A stretch of DNA of 64,000 bases from Semisulcospira habei (lineage: Eukaryota; Mollusca; Gastropoda; Semisulcospiridae). The position numbers and the translations under genes are program-made. Below the pieces are notes generated by a model that did no database searches, was not told the DNA's origin, and was given only the letters and a program-made list of their open reading frames with translations. Position 1 is the first letter of the stretch, and each line of letters begins with the position of its first letter. Location: positions 183,960,663 through 184,024,662 of the forward strand of contig BTPG01000001.1 of assembly GCA_036245525.1 (NCBI GenBank), in the 5' to 3' direction. Shown in pieces: positions 57,592 to 64,000 of this stretch.

Positions 57592-58846
57592 TATTCCTAA
57601 TCCAGTAAGGCCAATTACCAATGCAGTTCTCTCTGACTCATGTATGTTTGGTGCTGGTGTTACTGGCTGTGCTGGTGCCGGTACAGGTGTCGGTGCCAAT
57701 GCTGGGGTTGTTACTGGCGTTACTGTCTGTACAGGTGATGATGATGTTACTGGCGTTATTAATGGTTTTAATGGTTGTAGGTGAGTGGTTGTTGGGCTCA
57801 AGTTTACAGATTGATTGAGTCCTAATTTCTGATCATGCCCTGCAACAATTATTTCATTATTATAATTTGTTATTGTCCCCATTTGGAGTTGAAGGTCTGA
57901 TGGCAACATGTATAGCCCGATGCCAACTACAAGTCAACTTTTGATCTGGCATATCTGAGAACGTCTTGGTAGTGCTGTATGCTTGATGGGAGATCAACCA
58001 CTGAGTTGATTGAGTCTTCTAGGTTTGCAAGAAATTGTTTTTGTGCTTCAAATTTCCCACTCCCGTTTAAAATATTTGACTTTGTTTGAGCTTGTGCACC
58101 TAGTATACACCACACAAACGTTCTGATAGACTCATTAATGCGTTCGACTCTTGCTTGAGTAAACCCATCACTCCTGTCTAAGACAAATGTGGTCCAGGCA
58201 TTAGACTGTTTCTGCTCTATTGAGCCTAATCACACTTCAGATTTTGATGAGAATGAAGAGTAGGGAGGCCAGTAATCTTGAGGGTATTGTCTGTGACTCA
58301 TAGCATAATATAATGTTCCCATGCCTTTGTGATCATCAAGTTTTTGTGTAAAGTCATACTTTGTACTAATGTTAAATTCATTACAGATGCGTTCAAATGC
58401 TTTCATATCCATGGGATTATTAAACTGGTTAAAACTAGATTCAGTGGGCAGTGGGGTATGGAGTTCTGACAGTATTCTTCTAAGCTGGTAATACGTGTGG
58501 AAACGATAGACTTAATCAGTTTGTTTGGGTGATTCAAATGGTCTGTAAAAGAAACGCCACAGCCTGTAGTTGAGCATAGTATAGCAAAGTTAAGTTGGTT
58601 TTGAAACATCTGTAGTGGGCTTGAGGACCACTTTCTTGCAGTTGCATCATCTGTAATTGGAGGGTTTAGGTAATGCTAATATGGATTTGGTACTTTCACT
58701 TGAAATAAATCTCCTTCGGACAAAGCTATATCGAGCTTATTTAGCTGAATTATTTTCTGGTCATAAGTAGGCGCGACATTGTACTTGGCATCCACGTTAA
58801 ATTGAAATGCATTTACAGTGGCAATTGTTGGCGATTTGAATTCCAT
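57568..58846 (-). pseudogene. Polinton conserved structural-type protein with C-terminal membrane anchor
   Basis: From ATG 58846 (MEFKSPTIATVNAFQFNVDA) the frame is broken by stops near 58680 and shifts near 58600, 58410, 58225 and 57920. Conserved pieces follow in order: KLDIALSEGDLFQV, AFERICNEFNIS, SDGFTQARVERINESI, FEAQKQFLANLEDSINSVVD, QHYQDVLRYARSKVD, MLPSDLQLQMGTITNYNNEI. The C-terminus is a Pro/Thr-rich linker and a membrane segment ALVIGLTGLGILLLYLF. The VERINESIRTF-type segment recurs in metazoan Polintons. Exact role unknown. It overlaps the end of the coiled-coil gene by 24 bases in opposite orientation. Confidence 0.75.
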
Positions 58847-58872
58847 TATGCTTTTTTTATGCGATAATAAAA

Positions 58873-59995
58873 ATGTTTATAACCTTATCAAATATTGACA
58901 CAAGCAAACCAGTGTGGTTAACTAATGGGATCGATAATCGTGATGGTAGCAAAGCTGTAGCTATTCATGAAATGTTCTACACTGTCTCTTGGCTGGACTT
59001 CGCGAACGAAGATTTTATAGGAGTTGCCCACGACGTCTGCAGGCTTGTTCGTGGCTGCGGAGGCCAATCCGGGACAGGCAGGTTCGACCGCAGTGGCTGC
59101 AGGGGAAGGTATGGCCAGAGTTCTGAGTTGCGGCATCTCTGTTCTTTCTCCTGAGCCGCTTGTCCTTAAGGCTAGCTCTGCGAGAGTCCTCAAAGGAGAC
59201 AGCTGCCTTGTAAATAGTGGAGCGCCAGGTGTCACGGTCCACAGCAAGCGAAGACCACTGGTGGTGGTCGATTTGGCAGGCACTAAAAGAGATACAAAGA
59301 CTGTCTCAAGAAAGTCACTTAGTGTCAAGTCACTTAAGTCACTTAGTGCAAGTCTACACTGTAAAGTGGTTTAATGTAACAGATGATACAAGTTTTCATG
59401 TAAGTTATAGCGCCCCTGGCAATAGTGGATTGGGCACTAAAACCCACTTTATACCATCTGGGTATTATGACTTTTGTACTTTAGATAAATGGTTTCAAAC
59501 TAAATTAAAAATTAAAGCAACTTTAAATCCGGCTAACTTACGTGTTACATTAGATTTTCCTGTAGGTAGTCAGCCTATAATTTCACGTGAACTTGCATAT
59601 TTACTCGGTTTAATAGGCAGACATATAACTTCTAAGGATGAGAATTGGGCATTTGGTTTTGGAAGTGATAATATTGAGGGTTGGTTACCTACGACGGAGG
59701 AGATAAAATAACTGGAAGATACCCTGTTCATTTGTCAGTACACACATTGCTAAATGTTTATTTAAAAGAACTGAACACGACTGAAAATGTACACAATGGA
59801 AAGCCTTCAACTTTGTTAAGATGCTTGCCGACTGGAACTGCCCCATATTGTGAAAGTGTGGTTGCTAGATTTCCTAATTTGCAGTTTAAAAAATTAGGTT
59901 CCAGTTTCTCTGAATCACTGTGTTTATCTGTAACTAATCAGGATGGTAAACCAGTTCAGATGCATGATTTTACTGTTGTGTTGGAAGTGAAATAA
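58873..59995 (+). pseudogene. Polinton structural-type protein, split by a LINE fragment
   Basis: The gene starts MFITLSNIDTSKPVWLTNGI after GCGATAATAAAAATG. It is interrupted at 58986-59352 by a LINE fragment with a duplication, then continues VTDDTSFHVSYSAPG, PSGYYDFCTLDKWFQTKLKI and PIISRELAYLLGL. A frameshift near 59690 is followed by YLKELNTTENVHNGKPSTLL and FTVVLEVK to the stop at 59995. The start and the GYYDFCTLDKW / ELAYLLGL pattern resemble a group of beta-rich Polinton proteins of the capsid gene cluster, perhaps a minor capsid protein. That role is inference. Confidence 0.75.
58986..59352 (-). mobile_element. LINE RT C-terminal zinc-finger fragment, nested
   Basis: On the - strand it encodes WRSTIYKAAVSFEDSRRA and a C2H2-like finger FPCSHCGRTCLSRIGLRSHE ending in a stop at 59015, the usual C-terminus of a class of LINE RTs. 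Ten-bp direct repeats TCTACACTGT (58976-58985 and 59353-59362) flank it. A run of AAGTCACTTA-type short repeats lies near 59310-59350. Confidence 0.88.
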
Positions 59996-60017
59996 ATTTT
60001 ATTTTTGTTTTATAAAA

Positions 60018-60902
60018 ATGAGCGGTCTTGGTCCAAAGCCGAGAATTATTCCAGTTGCATGTCCGTCAATAGAGTTGAAAGATTTGGCTGACGTGCAAGA
60101 TTTTGATAAAGAAGGTGAGGTAGGAGAGGTGTATGGCCTTGAACTTGTGTCCGTTGGATGGTACAAACGAAAGGTAATTGATGATGTAAAAGATGGCGCT
60201 GAGAGACAGTTTCCTAAACTTAGTCAACTTCGTGATGTTACTGTTCCTACTCCTGTAAGTAATGTGCTCTACAGCTTAAAACATGTGGGTAATAAGTGGG
60301 TAATTATTCCTACCCCTGTTCCGCTTGCACCTATTCCCATTGTATGGGATGTAAAGTTTGTTTTTATCAGTCCTTATGTTTATTTTACTGATGAAGGTGC
60401 CTTAGTATTTAGAAAAGTTGTTAACTCTGAGCCAATGCTTGTAAGTATTGTGCCAAGCTATTTCACAGAAACCAATAGCAGAGATAAACTAAAACTTCAA
60501 GAGTATGGAAAACGAAGGTATTTTCTTACAAATAGAAAGGGTAGAACAGATACTTCTATTTCGTTTGTACCAGCAAATTTTACCATAGATAGAGAAGCAA
60601 CAATAGTTTTTGAAATTCTCATGAGATCTGTGGAAGCTGTGAAAGAAGCAGATATCGCACAGGGAATCAAACTTACGTGGGATAGCTCAGTAGCAGAGTC
60701 AACAAAGGTTGTTATTGCTGTTAGAAAAATCAATACAGATTTTGAAGTTTCGAGTAGTGTCCCTGTTGTTAAGGTAGTGATCGATAAACAAATTTTTGTT
60801 CGTCTAAGTTTCATAAACCTGGAACACATAGATCTTGTTTCATTTTATTACGCTAGCAAATTGTATACCTTTGAAGAGTTGCAAAATAAATTAGAAGATT
60901 AA
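60018..60902 (+). CDS. Polinton 294-residue protein, intact, function unknown
   Basis: This is the longest undamaged Polinton frame. It starts MSGLGPKPRIIPVACPSIEL after TTTTATAAAAATG and ends at a TAA at 60902. There is no signal peptide or membrane helix. The C-terminal two thirds alternate hydrophobic and polar residues (VVIAVRKINTDFEVSS, KQIFVRLSFINLEHIDLVSF), suggesting mostly beta structure, so a minor capsid or penton-like single jelly-roll protein is possible. Its place between two structural-type genes fits that, but no motif proves it. Confidence 0.7.
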   Translation: MSGLGPKPRIIPVACPSIELKDLADVQDFDKEGEVGEVYGLELVSVGWYKRKVIDDVKDGAERQFPKLSQLRDVTVPTPVSNVLYSLKHVGNKWVIIPTPVPLAPIPIVWDVKFVFISPYVYFTDEGALVFRKVVNSEPMLVSIVPSYFTETNSRDKLKLQEYGKRRYFLTNRKGRTDTSISFVPANFTIDREATIVFEILMRSVEAVKEADIAQGIKLTWDSSVAESTKVVIAVRKINTDFEVSSSVPVVKVVIDKQIFVRLSFINLEHIDLVSFYYASKLYTFEELQNKLED

Positions 60903-60928
60903 ATATAAAAAAATATTTGCCATAAAAA

Positions 60929-61563
60929 ATGCCACCACAGTATCCGCAAATACCACCTGAACCACCTGAACCTATTGTGTGTGATGAAAGATTACAGGCA
61001 GACTCGTTCCGATTAATGAATATTACAGACGCGTTGAAGTATTTGGAAGGAGAACAAGCAAAATACTCAAGGTGTAAACGACATTACCAAACGGTTTTCA
61101 ATTCTGTACACAACACATCAATGGCCGTGGGTGTGGTTTCAGCCGGATTATCTGTAGGAGGTATAGCTCTGTTTGCAACAGGAGTGGGAAGTGTCATAGG
61201 AATTGCTATTGAAGGTGTTGGCCTTGCCACAAGCCTGGCATGCTTTGGTATGGAAGCCCTTAACAAAAAAATTTATACAAAGTTGCAAAAGCATGAAGCC
61301 TTGAGTACACTAGCTGGAGCTAAGCTCAGCAGTATGAAACTTATTATCAGTAAATCTTTGGAAGATAATAAAATTGATGATCACGAATTTAAGAGAGTCC
61401 AGGATGATTTGGCCAATTACAAACAACAGAAATCTGAAAACAGAATAAGATGCGTAATCAACCCGTGAACGTTGAAGAGCTAAAGAAATCTTTTTTAGAG
61501 GAAGGAAAAAAGATAGGCGTAGAAGAAACTATGAAAAAAGTTCAAGGACTTATAAGCAAGTAA
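60929..61563 (+). pseudogene. Polinton glycine-rich membrane protein with helical C-terminus, frameshifted
   Basis: The start MPPQYPQIPPEPPEPIVC follows TGCCATAAAAA. Residues about 68-105 form a Gly/Ala-rich hydrophobic hairpin (AVGVVSAGLSVGGIALFATG, then VIGIAIEGVGLATSLACFG). It is followed by charged helices KHEALSTLAGAKLSSMKLII and DDHEFKRVQDDLANYKQQK. The frame ends at 61468, but the expected helical tail continues in another frame as VEELKKSFLEEGKKIGVEET to a stop at 61563, so there is a one-base shift near 61440. A separate small gene starting at ATG 61450 is the alternative. The family recurs in Polintons and may act on membranes. Confidence 0.75.
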
Positions 61564-61673
61564 CGATCAGTTTTGGTAATCCATTATTTTTGGCATACTC
61601 TTCGCAAAGAGATGTCATGCCTTTCGCGCCTGCTTATTTGACGCCATCAGCTCCACCACCAGATTATTATTGA
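61564..61673 (+). other. Short frame ending PSAPPPDYY, possible C-terminus or small gene
   Basis: In the third frame the sequence reads ISFGNPLFLAYSSQRDVMPF and then APAYLTPSAPPPDYY with a stop at 61671. It could be the end of the preceding gene after another shift, or a short separate product from ATG 61617. PSAP and PPDY look like the P(S/T)AP and PPxY late-domain motifs. The call rests only on these motifs. Confidence 0.35.
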
Positions 61674-62335
61674 GAAAAAAAAGGTTTTTATTGACCTTGT
61701 AACTTGGAAATTCTGTCCTAGTAAGTTGTGACTTGGGTCCAAAAACTTGTAAGTTCTTATGTTTAGGTTCTTATAAATTCTTATTTTAAGTCACTTATAA
61801 GAACTATGACAACTAATTTATAAGAACATGTGAAAATGACTTTGAAGTTACTTACCAGTTGAAAGTTACTTATAGGTTGCCTTATCATGTACTTTTAAAT
61901 TACTTATTTTTCAGCCATAGGGTGTTTTGGTTTATAAAGAAGACATAATTAATCCCTAGAAATGCATTGTGATTAAGATGAGGCACGGTGATTGATGTTT
62001 TGGCAGTAAAAGAAATTGGAGGCTGGGTTAGAAGCCACACTTTCTCTATCTCTAAATTTAAAACATTAGTCAGACTTGGGAGTACCAATCTTTCTATCTC
62101 TGAAATTAAAAGTGAGGTGTCTGATAACACTAGGCCTATCTTATGGCAAATCAAAGTTAACACAATACAGCAATTTTCTAGCGGTAGGTTAACAAACTAT
62201 AATGTAAAATTTAAGTACTCACCTGTGAGCCATTTCAACCTGTTAGGTCTCATCAGAATACCTAGAAGGTATTTATGGCTCCCCAGCAGGGTGTGCCAAA
62301 ACGAAGAGCCCTAACAGACAAACACACTGTTACAT
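61674..62335. other. Polinton non-coding stretch
   Basis: It contains short direct repeats of the form ACTTATAAG and TTCTTATAA (about 61740-61880). Two overlapping reading frames (61900-62314) lack recognisable domains. No protease motif was found. Confidence 0.5.
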
Positions 62336-62625
62336 TTAATCACTTTCCTCTTGAAGAAGGCTTTTTATTCTCTTGATGTCTTCAACAGTAGCGTTACTGG
62401 CTGTTTCTAGCTCGCGCAGCTTTTCAACCATGAGTTTAATTCTTTCTTGTGTTTTCGAATGTTCTGGTCAAACGTTTCCTTTTTATTTTTTGCCCTAGCT
62501 AGGTCTAATCGAAGACGTTTTTTCGAGACAGTCTCTTCCTCTGCCATCGTATCTAAAAACGCTTGAGTAGATGTACGCTTTCTATCAATCTCCATTGCCA
62601 TAGCTCTGTTTGAGTTGCTAGTCAT
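62336..62625 (-). pseudogene. Polinton small basic coiled-coil protein, frameshifted
   Basis: From ATG 62625 (MTSNSNRAMAMEIDRKRTST) the frame has a basic cluster KKRLRLDLARAKNKK and a charged helix. The first frame ends at 62407, but another frame continues the helix as MVEKLRELETASNATVEDIK and IKSLLQEESD to a stop at 62336. About 96 codons, all predicted helical from residue 45 on. It could bind nucleic acid as a basic coiled-coil protein. No family is recognised. Confidence 0.6.
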
Positions 62626-62639
62626 TATATAATTGTCTA

Positions 62640-63055
62640 TTACCTGAGTGTCTTATTTATACCTAGGGTATTGCAGGGTAGAACATTCTACATGACGAGA
62701 ATGACTAAAATACACTACGTGTCATGGGTGCCGTGGTGGAAATGACTAAGAATACACTACGTGTCATGCGTGGATGTGGTGAAAATGACATGGCACATTC
62801 CAGACTAGGTAACAAAATGACATAGCAGATTTTGGCAAGGGACATAACTGCTGCTGGCTTCATTCTTGTCACACCGGAACCAGTGTGACAAGAATGTTTT
62901 TCTATGTCAAACCTAAACTACTGTGACAAAATATTTCGCCTGTGACCAACTTTCTTGCTCTGTGACGAACCAAAATAGAATAAAGTGAGTTAATCGAAGT
63001 AAAAATTATTTTGTTTGCTGTGACTGATTTGTGTATGCCGCTTGCGCCGCATATG
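62640..63055. other. Subterminal Polinton non-coding region
   Basis: It carries two copies of AATACACTACGTGTCATG (about 62708 and 62749) and the inverted repeat at 62861. No gene is seen. Confidence 0.6.
62861..62896. repeat. Perfect 14-bp inverted repeat
   Basis: CATTCTTGTCACAC at 62861-62874 pairs exactly with 62883-62896 across an 8-base loop. It could be a protein-binding site or a hairpin in the subterminal region of the Polinton. Confidence 0.85.
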
Positions 63056-63390
63056 TTATGTATTTTGAGTACATGGCGAGTGTGCCGCGTGTGTGCTGCG
63101 TGTGTCAATTTTGAGTATGGCAAGTGTGCCGCGTGTGTGCCGCGTATGTCATGTATTTTGAGTATGGTGAGTGTGCCGCGTGTGTCGTATATTTTGAGTA
63201 TGGTGAGTGTGCCGCGTGTGTGCCGCGTATTTTAAGTATGGTAAGTGTGCCGCGTGTGTGCCGCGTATTTTAAGTATGGTAAGTGTGCCGCGTGTGTGCC
63301 GCGCATGTCATGTATTTTGAGTATGGTGAGTGTGCCGCGTGTGTGCTGCGTATGTTGCGTGTGCCACGTATGTCGCATGTATTTGAGTGT
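63056..63390 (+). repeat. Subterminal minisatellite, 38-50 bp units
   Basis: About eight imperfect units combine GAGTGTGCCGCGTGTGTGCC with TATTTTGAGTATGGT. Open reading frames across it (63011-63235, 63283-63522) are products of the repeat. It ends about 200 bp before the right terminal repeat. Confidence 0.9.
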
Positions 63391-63588
63391 GCCTGTCTAA
63401 ACAAAGACAAGTTTAACTGTATTGGAAAGTGCAACCTACCCTGTAAAAAGACCCAACTGAGAGCAATGACACAGACATTCCAAGGGGTCGGGTGGCCGAC
63501 TAGCCTTGCGTGTTATGTATAGGTAACAGTTGTGTAAGTTGTGTTGTGTGTGCGCAGTAAGGGATTACTGTTGAGATTTTAATCAGCC

Positions 63589-63727
63589 TTTGTTTAAAGA
63601 AGTCAATGACAGCATTAATTATTTAGGTGGGGTGGGGGATCTGCCTTAATAATCGCGGGTTGGCAGCTGATAAAAAATCGTTGCTTGAATGATTTCTGGA
63701 GTGGAACTAAAATGGCTAGGCGATTAA
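63589..63727 (-). repeat. Polinton right terminal inverted repeat
   Basis: Reverse complement of 46435-46573 without a mismatch. The outermost bases on this strand are again TTAATCGCCTAGCC. Beyond 63727 the sequence does not match the left flank, except that TCAAT occurs close to both ends. Confidence 0.95.
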
Positions 63728-64000
63728 CTCAATCAGCACTGGCTGTTTTTTCGTTAGCAATGCTCTGTATACTGGCTGTTTCGATGGGTTAGAAAAAAAA
63801 TCATTAAAAAAAACCCTTTCTGACAAATGTAAATACAATTTTCAGGTTAGTTGATTAGTAAATGAGTGCATGCATATACAAAATTTTGAGTTACTAACCC
63901 CAAAAATGTATATTCTGGAGCATAGTAAAGATACCATTTATTTTCCACACTGCACTTCCAAGTGTAATCGGTTATCAGTTCACTTGTGACCCACCGAACA

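Larger units (their letters stand above)
46435..63727. mobile_element. Maverick/Polinton DNA transposon, 17.3 kb
   Basis: Identical 139-bp inverted repeats bound a set of genes diagnostic for Polintons: retroviral-type integrase, protein-primed family B DNA polymerase, A32-like packaging ATPase and a double jelly-roll major capsid protein, plus about ten smaller conserved proteins. Gene blocks alternate in strand (+ 46595-49139, - 49126-55998, + 56041-57591, - 57568-58846, + 58873-61673, - 62336-62625). Polintons copy themselves as DNA with their own polymerase, and the capsid genes suggest a virus-like stage. Most genes here carry frameshifts or stops, and four retroposons have landed in them, so this copy is not autonomous. 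No adenain-type protease gene was recognised. Confidence 0.95.

Noticed and set aside
63011..63522. Val/Cys-rich reading frames
   Set aside because: They come from the GTGTGCCGCG minisatellite.
1..64000. tRNA or rRNA genes
   Set aside because: I saw no cloverleaf-like sequence or rRNA segment that I could support by eye.

Overview
The window is a stretch of invertebrate animal nuclear DNA, most likely lophotrochozoan and probably molluscan. That assignment rests on the mix of elements (a DIRS-type retrotransposon, a Penelope-like element, several LINE lineages, a Maverick/Polinton, short retroposons with CAAT tails) and on an intron-rich extracellular-matrix gene. Nothing looks bacterial. 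The one host gene I recognise is a perlecan-like (HSPG2) gene on the + strand. Six consecutive exons (27826-28056, 36553-36669, 37011-37138, 39628-39714, 39995-40053, 42576-42851) encode the end of a laminin IV domain, laminin-type EGF repeats and the first Ig domain. Splice phases agree across all five introns. The rest of the window is intronic or flanking DNA loaded with mobile elements.

Region by region. 48-6280 is a decayed DIRS-like tyrosine-recombinase retrotransposon with inverted terminal repeats, an internal complementary region, gag, RT-RNase H and recombinase. 6.3-27.8 kb holds three copies of an unnamed dispersed repeat, a hairpin MITE, two I-clade LINEs, a Rex/CR1-like LINE, another LINE with a CR1/L2-like LINE nested in it, and an L2-like 3' end. 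27.8-42.9 kb is the perlecan-like gene. Its introns carry a 400-bp short retroposon, a Penelope-like element with a GIY-YIG domain, a MITE that ends exactly at a splice acceptor, a 1.1-kb palindromic foldback element, and a 1.8-kb minisatellite built from copies of the next exon's splice junction. 44.5-46.2 kb is a broken OTU-domain protease gene, cut off by a fragment of DIRS terminal repeat.

46435-63727 is a 17.3-kb Maverick/Polinton with identical 139-bp terminal inverted repeats. It encodes a retroviral-type integrase, a protein-primed family B DNA polymerase, an A32-like packaging ATPase, a double jelly-roll major capsid protein and about ten further small or structural-type proteins, arranged in blocks of alternating strand. 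Most genes are broken by frameshifts and stops. Four different retroposon insertions lie inside Polinton genes, each with a recognisable target-site duplication: a 384-bp SINE-like copy in POLB, a related copy at the 5' end of the ATPase, a LINE 3' end in a coiled-coil membrane protein, and a zinc-finger LINE fragment in a structural-type gene. No adenain-like protease was found. In intact form the set would amount to a virus-like transposon: integrase for insertion, POLB for copying, ATPase and capsid for packaging. Two small genes upstream of POLB are tandem paralogues, and an A-rich ATAAAAATG-type sequence sits at nearly every Polinton start codon.

Many frameshifts fall in homopolymers, so some could be assembly errors. 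The nested insertions and in-frame stops are better evidence of true decay.
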